NCBI RefSeq assembly: GCF_021018805.1
Contig: NC_086247.1
Coordinates: 94,409,338-94,473,337, forward strand
Origin: Prinia subflava
Taxonomy: Eukaryota > Chordata > Aves > Passeriformes > Cisticolidae
Length of the DNA stretch: 64,000 nucleotides
Reading direction: 5' to 3'
Shown here piece after piece: positions 36,301 to 49,300 of this stretch; within the stretch, counting starts at the first letter, position 1, and each line of letters begins with the position of its first letter. The notes beneath the pieces are model-generated. The model was not told the origin of the DNA, did not search any database, and worked only from the letters and a program-made list of their open reading frames with translations. The translations under genes were made by a program, and so were the position numbers.

Positions 36301-37540
36301 AGGACAAGGGCTGAATGAATCAGTTTGCTGAACCACATTTTAATCCTCTCTGGAATGTCACTAGGCTTTCCCAGCCGATGTTTGCTCTAAACATTTGCAC
36401 CAGGTTGTCACCTGTTATGCCAGTGTAATTCTAAAGTAAACTACAGTGATGTTACTACAGTTTTGTCTGAGTGAAAGCAGCATGCTGCCATTTGACGGCA
36501 AGATATGATGGGGACAAGAACTGTAACACCCTTTGACTGTCGTAATTGTTAAAATGGAGGCAGGATTGCGAAACTGATTAGAGAAGAAGCCTGAAAATAC
36601 TTTTTGCAGTGTTTCTACTAGAGTCAGCTGCCCAGGTTTTACACTGCCAGTGGAAGGTGTTTGACAAGGGGGAGCTCGCCTTGCCATCCGTGCAGAGGGA
36701 GCCAGCAGCAACACGATGGAAGCAGTTACCTGGAACTAAAGGGGGATTCAAAGAAATAAATATGCCAGGGGGCTTGGAAGGCTGAATTGGCTGCCATCTG
36801 AAGAGATGGCTTCACGGCCTGTTTACACACATTGTTGAATCCAGAGCATTGATTCTATGTTTGATGTGAAAAGAAATTAAAGCCCTGGTCTCATTAGATA
36901 ACCAGTTATGGTTAAAGATCACAGGGAGACTCTCTCTTCCTTTGTATGTCACTGAATGGGTCTCAGCAGGCAGCTCCTTGTGCACAATTGATTTCAAGCA
37001 GAGTTTTGTCTGAAAGATGCTTCTAGATTATGGCAAGAAAGCATTCTATAATCCTTCTGCCAATGTAGTTATGTTTAACAGACATTCAACTCTTATCACT
37101 GATTGATAACACTTAACTCAAAACATATTTAAGCTTTAGGAATGTCAATATTTTGCCGCCAAGTGAAGGTGACCCTTGCTCTTCTTGTTTGCTAAGTGTG
37201 CGCAGTGGTTTGCTGGTAAATTTGTAAGGGTGGTTATGTGGGCAGGCTGTTATGGATTTGCTATCTTAGCCTGAAGTGTTTGCTGCTGATTATGTGATTA
37301 AATCAATAATAATTTCTGTTTGGATCCTGTGCTTCTGGATTCATCTTCTTTTCCATGTTGTGGAGCAGAACAATGGGCCCTTGCACTTGAGCCGGGAGTG
37401 CTTTGTTGTTAAAGAAATGCCAAAGGTACAGCAGGTGGCTTCCAAATCTCTTTAGAAAGCAAAATATTATAACAGCTCTACAGGTAAATAAACCAGTGAG
37501 GCCTTTGTGGCAAAGAGGGTGAACATGACAGGTGCAGAAT
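36300..37540. promoter_or_regulatory. Candidate cluster of conserved noncoding sequence
   Basis: About 1.2 kb free of simple repeats, with scattered CpGs that have survived in an AT-rich context (TTTGACGGC, TGTCGTAATTG, GATTGCGAAAC, GAGCTCGCC, CATCCGTGC) and homeodomain cores (GTAATTG, TGATTAAATCAATAATAATT). Retained CpGs and absence of decay hint at constraint. No coding potential was recognised, and the 85-108 codon open frames overlap on both strands. Confidence 0.25.
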
Positions 37541-37779
37541 AGGGGGCTCCTTTTAATCAATGCTACTGTTTATTCTGGCTTACCTGAAGTAGTGCATATC
37601 CTGCCAAACTGCCTTCATTCCATATTAAACAGATATTCTTTTATTCTGATACAGAGTGAATTTACATTTAAACAGGCACAGCACTCACATTCACAGCATA
37701 TGGTCATTCTAGCCACCCCAGCGGTTTTACATTACAACACAGGAGGTCTGTGTGATGCACTTCACAGGACAAAGAGGAT

Positions 37780-37850
37780 TTCCTCTCTTTCTTTTTCTCC
37801 CTCTCTCTCTTTTTCCTTCCCCCTTGCCCTCCTCCCTTTGCCCCTTATAC
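37780..37850. repeat. Polypyrimidine tract
   Basis: C/T-only or nearly so over about 65 bases (CTCTTTCTTTTTCTCC, CTCTCTCTCT and CCTCCCTTTGCCCC blocks). A low-complexity tract with possible triplex-forming character. Confidence 0.9.
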
Positions 37851-38004
37851 ACACATAGACACAGAAACCACCACCAAGCAAAGTATATTAGGAATTCCAC
37901 AGCATTCTGCATGTAGTGTGAGCAATAGATCTACATCAGGGAAAAGCAGCCTATTTTCCTTCAGTTCCTCTAGGCTCAGAGTAGGGGGGGGTTGTATTTT
38001 CTTC

Positions 38005-38020
38005 TTTTTTTTTTTTTTTT
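38005..38020. repeat. T16 run
   Basis: Homopolymer T run a few bases downstream of a G8 run at 37984-37991. Confidence 0.9.
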
Positions 38021-39545
38021 CCTTAGCTTTTCTCCAGCAAAGGAAACCATCACACTTATTTATAATAACTCATGTATAATATGAACCACATTGAATGACT
38101 TGGAGGGGGCTCCTCCTTTAATCCTTTTTTCCAAACTCCTTAGTGGCTAAAGGGGCTTTACCTTGCAAGCAACTTTTGTGCTGCTCAAGCTCTCAGCAGG
38201 AAAATCTGGGACAATTCAATGTCCCAGCGGAAATCACTAGGACACCAACAGATCTTTTAAAATCAGAACATCTGGTCAGTCACCTTATCCCATTTGGGTA
38301 AACAGAACTTTCTTAATCAGGCTGTGTTAGAAAACTGATTGAAACTGAAGGTAGTTTAATGGTTATAGGATAGCACTTGGCTAATGTTTTAACACTGGGA
38401 GCACAGCATACTGTGATGGACAACAACTGTGCTAATCAGTTCTTTTAAACAACAAATTGCTTGTAGCAATGTTAAATATCACTTTTTAAAAATGGCACAA
38501 TAACCTCAGGGAACATGTTCTTCTCTGCTTATAAAAGAGGAGTTTCCTAAGGTGATCATTCATCTATTAACAGCAAAAGGCACTGCTCATTCAATACATT
38601 TAATTAACACTGGATCTGAGGCTGGACAAATTCATTTTCACTCATCTTAAAACTGTTTCAGAATTCCTACCAAGCTCTCATGTTAGGGCTACGCAGATGA
38701 CACTCTCATAGCACAGATAAAAAGAGCAAGCAAAAAACTAAGGGTAGAAAAATATTTATTTTGATTGAGGTTGGAGAAAATGAAATATCCTAGGCTTTCA
38801 AGGAAAAATAAAATTTGTCTTCAGATGCATCAGATACTATGATGAATTTCTCTATGGTAATATCCAAATATAAAAATACAGCAGACTAAAAGTTTGAGTA
38901 TGTGTGTAAAAAAATCAGCACTCTAAGAGTAAGTGGAAGACTTAAAGACAGCAAAAGGAGATTCGATATGGACATACAAGTTTTATAGATCCCAACAGCA
39001 TAGCTTTCTTCTCTTCATTTCTAAGTGTATTAAAAAAAGCTATTTCCATATGCAGAGTGTTTTTTCAAAACACTTTTTGGCAGGTAGTTCTGTACTATAA
39101 ACCTGCACACTGAGGCTTATCTGCAATACAGAGAGCTGTCCCTGTTTTTTGTTACACTTAAGCATCTGAGCAGGATGTGTCCCACAGCAGCCATCTGTGT
39201 GTGACCTTTGCTGATGAAGAGGTACTTCAAGTGTACCTGATGTGCAGGGTTAGGTCTGCAGCTGGGGAGGGAGGGGATGGAGGCCCCACTACCAACACAC
39301 TTTGTGTGTTTCTGTCAAATTATTTGCTACTCAGTGAAAAGGGAAAGTGGTTTACTGCAGCAAGACACCTTATTCATAATTTTAAAAGATATTTTGTTGT
39401 GAAAATAATAAAATCATCTAAGCTTGGGACAGATAGAGGGAAAATTCATGTTTCCACACTCTCAGTTAGATCAATGTTTACAGCAAGGGAAAAAAAGTAA
39501 GAAACAAAATAAAGCAAAGAAAGGTATGCTTGTCTTGGCTCTCGT
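38021..39545. other. Noncoding stretch, no gene seen
   Basis: Non-repetitive AT-rich sequence, partly of conserved-element texture at 38.1-38.65 kb. A G-rich patch with three G3+ runs lies at 39261-39280. A 107-codon plus-strand open frame at 39.2-39.5 kb has no recognisable features. Confidence 0.5.
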
Positions 39546-39640
39546 CATTGTAAATCAGGACAAACTCCACTCAAGTCAATGGATTTACACCAGTGTATGA
39601 TCAAAATTGATCCTACCGAAGTCACAGTTACACAAATATT
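39546..39640. repeat. Ancient amniote interspersed-repeat core
   Basis: The words TGTAAATCAGGA, AACTCCACT, AAGTCAATGGA and TTACACCAGTGTA occur in that order. This matches a pattern I remember from a very common old reptile/bird repeat whose core reads through 'aactcc...gaagtcaatgg..tt' and is close to palindromic. The words CAGAATCTGGCCCC at 39829-39842 resemble the far end of the same family. The copy is diverged and the family name is not assigned. Confidence 0.45.
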
Positions 39641-41320
39641 TTCAGAGAACCTTATTCACAAATTTCAGGGACACTGACAGTAATTGCTGGCCTTGAAGAG
39701 GAATGATCATGACTTGGTAGTTTTCTACTGCTCCAGGTGTGGTGTTTTTCAGTGGCTTTGTTGTTCAAAAAAGATAACAATGAAGGTTTTGTGGAAGGTT
39801 TCAAGGGAAAATTCATAGACAAAATGGGCAGAATCTGGCCCCAGTGATGAAACCAGCTATATTATACTAATATATTATACAGATTCATTACTAGTACTGT
39901 GCTCTTGAGGAAATGTGGAATATGAAAAACATGCTACCAGAAAGGAACTGATAGGGAAAAATACCAGATGTACAACAAATGAGCAGGATCCTTAAGTGAA
40001 TAGCCAATCTGTGTTAAAGGGAGGCTGTCCTTTTCCTGATGCTGTGTTGGTGGTTGACATCTGCCTATGCAAAACCCTCACATCCCCAGAGAAGAAAATG
40101 GCTGGAAGGCCTCAGACACACAGAATCCTCTTGTTTTCCTCATTGGTTGGCCAATAAATCTCATCATGCTAATTATTTTAATTCTTCCAAGACATGCTGC
40201 AGAGAGGAGGATGCTGCAACAGAGAAGGTTGTATTTGATCCATCTTTGTGTGCCCTATGCTGTATTTTCCACTCATATTCGTTAGTTCTTTGGCAGTAAT
40301 CAGCAGAAAAGCCAGGAACTAAGAAAAATCAAATCCTCCTAAATCCACGGATATTTTTGATCCTTAAACACACATTTTATAGTTTCTGAGGCAACGCCCG
40401 CAACTTCCTGTTGTGAATCACCATGAAACAGTATTCTCTATTATCTGTCTACATTTGACATCGAACTCTTGAAAATGCTGCTGGACTGATGTCCAGAAAT
40501 GTCCTTTCACTAACACAATGAGTCAGAGACAAGAGTTCTGGTATTTGCTTATTGATGGCCAAGTGATTTCATACACAGGAATTTATTTAATACAGGAATT
40601 ACTCTTGCTGTAATTACTCTTACATGCAAATTCCATGGATTTTCTTTTTGCAGCTGTGTCATCTCCATCCACTCTCATGGTTTTGGGGTTTTTTTAAGAT
40701 AAAATCAGTCATCATCTCTAAATAAACCTTGTATCCCGGAAGAGTGGATTGCCAGCAAATGTGCCGATCTTGGAGGCTTTGTGTCAGCCAGTTCTAAGCT
40801 TCTATGGCATCTCTGGGTGGTTCAAAGCAGTCTTCCCACAGGAGACTCACCCTCTCAGGGAAGTAGAAAGAAGGTTAAATTTGGCTGTCCATCAGCCCCG
40901 GTTTTTTTTTGTAGTATGAGAATTTGCATAGCCACTTGGAATGCAGAGGTGCAGAGCCTGTACCTTTGAATTGTCTGAGCATTACCTCCCCTGACTGATT
41001 CTGAGGGCAAAAAGTGCCAACAAAGGGTTCTGCTTCATCCTTCACCCCATTTAGGCAGGATCATAATGTATATCACTACACAGATACATGTGCAGATGTT
41101 TGCACACCCCTGTGTGTTTGCACACCCTTTTCACATTTCACATACACTTAAACAAGAGTTTGCTTTGCATTTTTGTTTGGTCAGATACAGGCTCACCACT
41201 CTAAATAATTCCACCCCACACCCCCCTTTTGCTTTTTGTTGATGTTATACTCATTTTACTCTGAGCAAGCTAGTTTGTTCCTGTCCTCTGAGGAAGTTCA
41301 AGGTATAATGAGCAAAGCAT
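39641..41320. other. Noncoding stretch, no gene seen
   Basis: No gene or young repeat recognised. A short direct doublet of AATTACTCTT lies at about 40597-40621. Confidence 0.55.
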
Positions 41321-41322
41321 CC

Positions 41323-41403
41323 GGATTAATTAAGCAACCTGGTGCAATTTCCCCTCCTCCACCCCCACTCCTCCTCCCATGGACTAGATTGGATCTAATC
41401 CAA
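41323..41403. promoter_or_regulatory. Cluster of K50-homeodomain-type sites with a 15-bp palindrome
   Basis: GGATTAATTAAG at 41323-41334 carries the GGATTA core bound by OTX/PITX/CRX-type homeodomains. TTGGATCTAATCCAA at 41389-41403 is a perfect inverted repeat with a 3-bp centre and a TAATCC core. Between them lies a C-rich strand of CCTCC and CCACC units. The motifs are seen; their occupancy and function are inference. Confidence 0.25.
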
Positions 41404-44400
41404 ACCAAAGCAGCCCTCAAAGTCAGTCTTCAGCCAACAGTCAGTCCATTCTGCTGACATCCAAAGAATGGTTTTACTATATAAATGATAAGAAATACCC
41501 TTGCTAAAACAAGAAGCCCTTTAAAGACATTACTGTCACCTTCTCAAATGTTTGCAGTGACTCCAGGCTCTTTCCAAATACTGAACAACATTTGCAAACT
41601 TTTCTGTTGTCAAGCATCCCAGTGAAATGTGATGCTTCAGAGCATATGAACTGGATGCCCACAGCAACTGACTCTTCTGAATGCCTCGGCACCACACACA
41701 CAGCAGCCTAGACAAACTCCTTTTTATTTATAGTAACTTAAACTTGGGCTTGGGCAGCACCAGGTATGTCAAATTACCTTGCTCGTGAATCTTCAGGAAA
41801 TTATTGCTCTCTCTACATAGTGCCATGTCCTTTAAAATGTGCAAGGGGGAGGGCATTGTGTTCCCAATTGGGGAGCTGCTGTTTTAAAGCATGTAACTGA
41901 TACTGATTTATGCTCTAGACAGAATTTATAGCAAGATGGAAAAGGTTATGTTTTCATTGAAAATTTACTTCCATCATTTTCTTTAACCATCTATCTTTAT
42001 GCAATCTCAACAACTATCTCAGGCAACCAAGGGAGTCATTGGGCTCTAAATGAGGTGACTGCTGTGGGTTCTTCGTGTATCACCCTTTTGGAAGATTTCT
42101 GCCATTTACTGCAAAGAGGTCATTTAAAATAGGGATCACAAATATATTTCTATGCCATGCATGTTTTGTGCATAATTTAGATTTCTGTATTAGTGTATTT
42201 TTCTTGCAGGTTTCCTGCTTCTTATACAAAACTTCACACTGTCTTCTATAGGCAGTAGATGTGATACACAGCCTACTCAAACAGATAAAGTATTAATGCT
42301 TTGGTCACCTGAGGTTACTAACTTTACTGATGTGACAGGATAGTTCTGGGTTGAGTGAGTATGTCCTGGACACAGGAGGCCAGATAATGCATAATGTTCT
42401 TGTTTTGCATAGTGGAACCATATCATTTTATGTCATGGGGAGGCAGAAAAGCCCTAAAGATAAGTTTGAACAGAGGGAAAGCATAAGATTTATTTATTGC
42501 TATTTTCTAAGAGAAGAGTCTGCAGAATTAAGGGACCTGGGGATCCATTCTCCAGCTAAAATCATTAGAATCTTCAATAAGCATCTGCTATTTGGCACTC
42601 TATCTGTGCCTCCTACACAGCAGTGACTCTCTGGTCAGATGACTCTTGCACATACTTTTGAGGCTATTGATTGGTAGGAGAACCATATCATCCTGCATCT
42701 TCCCACTTTATCTCATGTGACAGTTAGAGGGAGGGAAGATGTTAAAAGTCTCCAGCAATGGAGACTGCCTAAGGGTGAAATGGCAAAATGACCCATTCTC
42801 ATCACTGTCTGCAAAAACAACTGAGCTGAATGCTGGACTTAGCTCCTCAGATTCATCTGGGTTCTGTGACAAATTGGTTTGAGAGGAGTGGGCAGCAAAC
42901 GACCATCTTTTAGCAAAATGCCATTGCCTGGAAATTCTAATGGGAGGGGAATATTTTATAGCCATAACTACAACACTAAGGTTGGTTTCAGAGGCCCACA
43001 GCGTGCTGACTTCCTCTGAATAAATATTTTAAAAATACACCTTTCTCCATACGAAAACCCTTTGACAGGTGTTGAGTTTTATACAGGACTCATAGAGAAA
43101 GCTCAGCAGCTGCATCTTGCCAGATGGGGAGATGCATATGATTGTAGCTAAAGAGCGTGTCTGGCAGAAGTGAGGGTTTTAAAGATGCAATCTTCTTTTG
43201 ATTTCCACATTGAAATTCCGTAGACAGTGGAGAAAGCTGCATTTTACAAAAGGGATGTGCAAGGCAGATTGCAACACAAGAGATATTTGTAGTGCTTGTT
43301 GTTCCTCTGCAGTTTAGTGGGAGCTCAAAGCACTGCAGGAATTGCTGGACTACATGGTCAATATTTGCACATTCCAGAGTTCAGAGTATTCTCCTTGAAA
43401 ATTTTTACCACTAGTATTTTAAAAATATCCTGCAGAATAAGGAATTACTAGATGCCAAATGTAGAAGTTCTTACAAGTTTAGAGATAGGAATAACTTTTT
43501 CTTAATCACCATCCAGTGTAGACCAGCTTGAGTGAGCATCTGTTTCCCTCAAGGTTCTCCTCTTTGATTCTCATATCTGCACAGGGTCTCCAACAGTGAC
43601 ATCCTGCAATGGAGAAGCACCCAGGAGATGCAGAGGTGAGCTCAGAGTGATGCTTAAAGAGGACTGGATTTGAAGGCCTCTTAGTGATTCTGATCAACAT
43701 GGAACTGAACTTAGCATCTTGAGGTTAAAGGTTGGAGCCTAAAAGCTGTTCTTTTTCATTTGCAACTTCATTCTTGTACCAGGATGAACTTCCTTCATAA
43801 GCCACAGCACAGATGTCACACTCTTCTCTCATTCCCTTTTGTAGAATAGTCTGTGATTTTAAAAGTTTGACATCGGACTGCAACTGAATGAAGGAAGCTT
43901 CACTGTACTCTCAGTTCTCTGATATTACATTTAAATGATTGGTACATGCAATATCACAAAGTCAGGGTTTCCATGTGAGGCCCCATTAGTTCTTCCCTAG
44001 TCTAGATCCACCAAGCAGCACCTGAATACCTCACGAACCACAATATTTTTGCCACTAACACTTGTTATTTGCAGCTTTCTGTACTTTTTAATATAAGACG
44101 TTTTTCAACAGTTCCATACTGTAGCATCATTCTCTTAAGCTTCAATAAATGCTAGATAATACTGCTGAAATCTTAAGGTATTTTATTTCTCATCAGAACT
44201 TTTCTGAGTATCAAAACAGCCTATGAAAAAATATTGGCAAATAAGTGAAGAAACAAATGGAAAGAAGGAAAATTATTTTCTGAAAATTCAGTCTTTGATT
44301 TCTGCTTCAGTTTATCCTGCTCAAAATCAATACAGCCAGCTCTGCAATAGCTAACTACAAGCCTAGAATTAGCGCAATCAAATGGTTAAAAGTTAATTGA

Positions 44401-45069
44401 AACCAATGTGTGTTGAGATCATAGTGTGTTTTGTTTAGGGTTTTTTTTTTTTCCAAGCAAAGTACTATGTGTTATTCAGTCACAGAGCATAAAACAGGTC
44501 AAAGTCAGCAAGTCGCACGGAGAACAGGATTAATGCACTCTGGTGCTAGTCGGCTAACACACTGCAGCAGCACACCAGTGGCTAAATATTTAAATTATAT
44601 GTATGTCAGTGTGCAGAACAACTTGAATGCAACCTGCTCTCTCCTTCGTACAGTCTGGCTGTGAATCCTGAATAACATTCAAGTTCAGAGCAGTCACCCC
44701 CTCTGACTATCACAGAGCTAACTGGCCTATTTTGGTGCTGCTGCCATTTTTCCCCTTCATTTTTTCTCCCAGCATACTGGGGGTATTTTCAATTAAGAAG
44801 AATTCAATTTTGAATCACAGTTTTGCAAAGGGTTCAATGCTAATGAGTAAACATAGGAGGACTCAGTAATAATAATTCATAAGCAGCAGGAAGAAAAGTG
44901 CATGCTTTGTTGTTGGACTGGTTGGAGCCAGTTCATTTTATAGAATTTCATGCCAGCTACACTCCATAAATTTTTCACAATGATCATAAAATACCTTTTT
45001 GTTTTATTTTTTTTCCTTTTGTTGCTCTCCAGAGTTTATTCATTACACATGAAGCATATCTGTGCTGTG
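41404..45069. other. Noncoding stretch, no gene seen
   Basis: No recognised gene, RNA gene or mobile element. Open frames of 60-90 codons on both strands without domain features. T run at 44441-44453. Confidence 0.55.
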
Positions 45070-45440
45070 AAATCCGTTACTAAATACCTCAGGACCTGTC
45101 ATGCCACTGTAATTTAAATTGAATGTAACAATAATCCAGCCTGATTGCCCAGCTCACTAGTTAATGTGAGGATATTTGACTCTGTTAATCACCACAATAG
45201 CCAGGTCACATTTCCACCATTGCATAAGTAAACAGATTAACCGGCATGCAGTGCAGCCCTAACAAACGTCTCGACGGTGACATTTGCAGCACAGCAAGCT
45301 GCAGCCTCACCTCTGGAAAAAGAAATTGGCTCTGGCACTGCAAACCACAATTTTAATCATATACATGAAAACCCAAAACTTTTAAAAAGGGGCTTAGGTA
45401 AAATACACGTGCATTAGAGAATTAGGCATTCTGAGCATGG
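45070..45440. promoter_or_regulatory. Candidate conserved noncoding element (strongest-looking)
   Basis: This stretch has high word complexity and an unusual density of retained CpGs for its AT-rich surroundings (AATCCGTTAC, TTAACCGGC, AACGTCTCGACGG, and the E-box CACGTG at 45406-45411). It also has TGTTAATCACC, AACAGATTAACC, TTTTAATCAT and forkhead-like GTAAACA words and no simple-repeat decay. It resembles vertebrate developmental enhancers. No open frame of note crosses it. Confidence 0.3.
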
Positions 45441-45761
45441 CACCTGGGGCAGACGGGTTATTCAGTGGATGCATATTCACACACAGAGCTCACTCTTTCT
45501 CACACTAAAGCTTTACTGCCCATCTCAGAAATAGCTCAGGCTACAAAGAGATTTAGGTGGATTGATTTTACATTATGTGAGGTCTGCCTCTCACTGTACA
45601 ACATGTTATGATAATCACATTTTCTGTGTTTTGCTCTTTACCTTGATCATCCACTGAGCATAACTGTGAGCAACTTCTAAACTCCTGTGTTAGCTATCTC
45701 TCAGGGCACAACTTTTGAATTTCCATGCTGGAATGGGTAAAAAGATAACAGTAAGTGCTGT

Positions 45762-45838
45762 AGCAAGATTTTTCTTCTTCTTCTTTGTTTAGTATATGTT
45801 GTAGAAAAGAGGAAAAGAAAGAAAGAAAAACGAAAGCA
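45762..45838. repeat. TTC/GAAA low-complexity pair
   Basis: A (TTC)4-type pyrimidine tract (about 45770-45787) is followed by a GAAA-rich purine tract (about 45807-45838). The two could fold back on each other. Confidence 0.7.
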
Positions 45839-46009
45839 CAACAGTGATGGTAAGAGCTGATAAGATTCAATCAGGTGAGATCACAGGCTCGCTATTGTAC
45901 CACTATTTTTCAAAATTGCCTTTCCTCCCTCCCCTCTTAATCCACTTTATGTACCCAGCAGTTGGGATAAGAGCCGGAGTGGATAATATCATTTTATTTT
46001 GTCCCAGCA

Positions 46010-46340
46010 ATATGATGCTATCAGGGCGTTGGCTGCTCTTTTAATTAAGGGAGAGCACGCTAACATGTTGGGCAAATATACGTTATAAATCTATTTCTGT
46101 ATCATCTGGAGAGCTGTATTGTATGAGCTAAAATCTTGAAGCTAAATCTAGGCCTTTGGCCTTTGGGATCTGTTCTGCACCCTTGTGTTTTGCATGCCGT
46201 AGAAATGCTCTCTTTTAACAATGAAAAGGTTATATATCCACCATGACTTCTGTTTTGTGCATTTTATGGGAGGTCCGAAGTCATCAGGGTCGCATCACGT
46301 TAAAGCTGCCAGCACTCAGCCTTAGTGGCTGATACGTATT
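46010..46340. promoter_or_regulatory. Candidate conserved noncoding element
   Basis: Non-repetitive, with retained CpGs (CAGGGCGTTGG, GCACGCTAAC, ATATACGTTAT, GCATGCCGTAG, GTCCGAAGTCATCAGG, GTCGCATCACGTT, GATACGTATT) and TTTTAATTAAGG. Like the 45.1-kb segment it looks constrained. This is inference only. Confidence 0.28.
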
Positions 46341-49300
46341 TTTGACACAGAGTGATCCAAGTAAGGTTACAGCCCAGCAACAGCAGCTCCTGTTGTATTT
46401 TTGCCTCCTGCTGTCTACTTTTTTCCTTCCTGTTGTTTATTTTGAGGGACAGAAAAACAGGAAGAAAAAAAAAAGACATTGCTACTCAGCCAGTAGTAAA
46501 ACTTCTTTTATGGGCTGGCCTTGTAGCCTAACACTACTGACACCAAGGATTTGAGAGAGGATCCTGGAGAAGCAATACACACAGCTCTCCCTCGACTGCT
46601 CTGGCTCATGACCTGAGGGAAGTGCCAAAGGTGCTCTCTTCATCTCTTCGCTGCCAGAAAAATGATAGGCTCAACACAGGTTCAAGGATGAGAGACACCA
46701 AGCCAGGGACAGGGAGGGACTTCGCTTACTGAAAGGGGCCAGGAGGACAAAACAATTTCTCTTGCAAAGAAAGAGGGGCAAAAAAACCTGAGAGCAAACA
46801 TTATAATAGGAGAGGAGAATATATCATTGACATGCGGGCAGGTACCAGAATGCAAAGTTATGACATTTTTTTCCCCAAGAAAATGTTTACAGTTCATACC
46901 ACATCTAAAGTGCTGCCACTATTGAATGAGGCTGAAAACAAAGCTGACTTAGTGGTTTCACATGCTTTTATATAACCCTATAATTTTTTAAAGCACTTTG
47001 TTTCATAAAATGAAATTATGTAGGCAATTAGTCTATAATGTGCACTAACCCCTGTTATGCCTTGGCTAGGAAAGGGAATTTAAAAGAACAGAGTTATTTA
47101 ATTTAAAAACAGGTTATTTTGTATGCCCTGCAAGTTTTTCATTAAAAAGTCTTACATTTATTATACAAATGAATTATTTCATTGGTCTTCCTCATGAATG
47201 CTTTGAAAGCCATTAAAAGATGGCATTAACTTGGGTATATATATCCAGAGCCAAAAGCTCTATCCGTCGCTTGGGAAAATAGGTAAAGTAGAAGAGCAGG
47301 GTGGCTTGAACTGGAGCCTGTTACACTGTCACTGGGGGCAGCTCTTGTCTCTTTCTGACTCAGAGATGGGGCTCCTGAGAGGCGCTTTAAAAGATTTTAT
47401 TCTATTTTCAGTCTCATGAGAAGGGTGAGATGGTACAGATGTTACAATTCATGCCATCAAAATCAGAAGTCAAACTATTTCTTAATTATAATACATTATA
47501 AGCATTTTTTGGCTTATTAGCTTTTGCCACACGATGCCAATGCTTCTAAACCAATCATCTATTAAAATACCGTATGTGAGTCTTGCTACAATACACCTTT
47601 CATAGTTCTGTTTCTCAGAAATATCTAGTCTATTTGCAAGGTCATCATCTGAAACTTATTTCTAGTTCAATTTCTCTCTCAACAATGTCTGTCTAATTCC
47701 ATGGCCTTTCTATCTCAGCATACTTTATTTCAGGGTTTGCATACAAATGCACAAAACAATGTGAGCCTTCTGTCAGGTTTTGAGAATTCTCTACAAAACC
47801 ATTTCCTACAGCTCTGGGCTGGAAACTCGTACAGAATCAGCTGGTCTAGTATTGTTTCACCGTGGCTCTCTGAGAACCTGGCTTACATATAATATGAAAT
47901 GCCGGTTCATACCCTCATATATGTAAGGTAAGACATTATAGGTAAGGTAAGGAAACAAGGATAAGACTAGAACGGGAATGGACAAAGAAGCATCCTCATA
48001 GTCCAAAGTAATGTTCGCTACTTCTTGTAAGCTGCTTCTTGCTGAGACAGGGAGATGCCAGAGAGGAGACTCGCTGCATCTGACAGACCTGGGGAGGGTA
48101 GTCGAAATGAGGTTGAAGTGTTTGATTCTTGAAGGGCTCTGAAACATTTCAGCATCACAGTGGGATGTTTTGTTTTTCTTGTTATTGTTATCTGGTCTTG
48201 TCACTGGCAAGACTGATCTACCAACTCCAATATATCTGAGCAGGGATTGTTTAAATGGCAAGCAGAAGGTAACAGCTGTCTCTGGGTTTCAGGTTTTGTC
48301 CTGGACTATGCAAAAGGAGTCAGAAAGATCTGCTTCATCATGGGAAACAGTGCCTTCAGAGTTGCTTGGAATTCTTCAGTTTACATGGTTGGATACAATA
48401 TTTAAAAGCATCCCAATACATTTCTGCACTTTTTCAGAACTAGAAAAAAGACTGCAGAGGAGCCTGTTGAAGATGTTTAACCTCCTGGTCTAAATGCTAC
48501 TACATTATAGAGAGAAAGCCAGTTATCACAGTGACAGAAGACAGAAGCAAAATAACAAAGGTACATTGGATATTTCACCATGAAGAATACATCACACTAC
48601 AAAAATACCAAAGGCAGAGTTCTCTGGAGTAAAGTATGAGACTGTGAAGGACTGAGGAATAGGAATCTGAGACCATTGTTGGTCTTCTGGCAAATCTTAC
48701 CCCAACTTTAGGTTCACACAAAACTTGATACCAGAAAATTATTTGAGTTTTGGAGGATGCTTTCTTCCATTGTTCCTACAGTAAGCAGAGCTCATAGGTG
48801 ACACTGTGTACTACTGCAAATTCTCCAAATGTGTAAGGTTCCCATGCCCAGCATTTGCACTGCTGTTAGAGGTATTCAGACTAATTCTTCTTGGGCAGGG
48901 ATGCTGTCACAGCCTCTTGCAGATGCCAGGTCATTAAACACATGCTGGTATCTTAGCATGGTACAATATTTGTGCTAATTTACAGCTATGTACTTCCATT
49001 TCTGAAATGTTCATTGGCGATCTCTGTTTTGCATAAAATGGCAGTACTGCAAGGATGCTTCTTCTAGGATAGTTAAATGAAAACAGAAATTAAATGAATA
49101 GCTAAATTGCGTCCTGTTGCCAATCATGAATTAATAATCAACAACTCAGATTTCTTTGACTTGTAGGAAGAGGACAGAAATCACTCAGACTTATATTTTA
49201 ATCATTTCATTCAACATTTTTGAGTTACATTCATCACAGGCTACATTCTGTTCCTCAGCACTATTCTCCTCACCAGAAAAAAAAAGCTATATTAGATTCT

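Noticed and set aside
36415..36714. 99-codon minus-strand frame in a slightly GC-richer segment
   Set aside because: The segment looks constrained at DNA level, but the protein is unrecognisable and no splice or promoter context supports coding.
47857..48261. 134-codon minus-strand open frame
   Set aside because: No domain, no codon-like composition, overlaps an unrelated plus-strand frame, and no homologue recognised.
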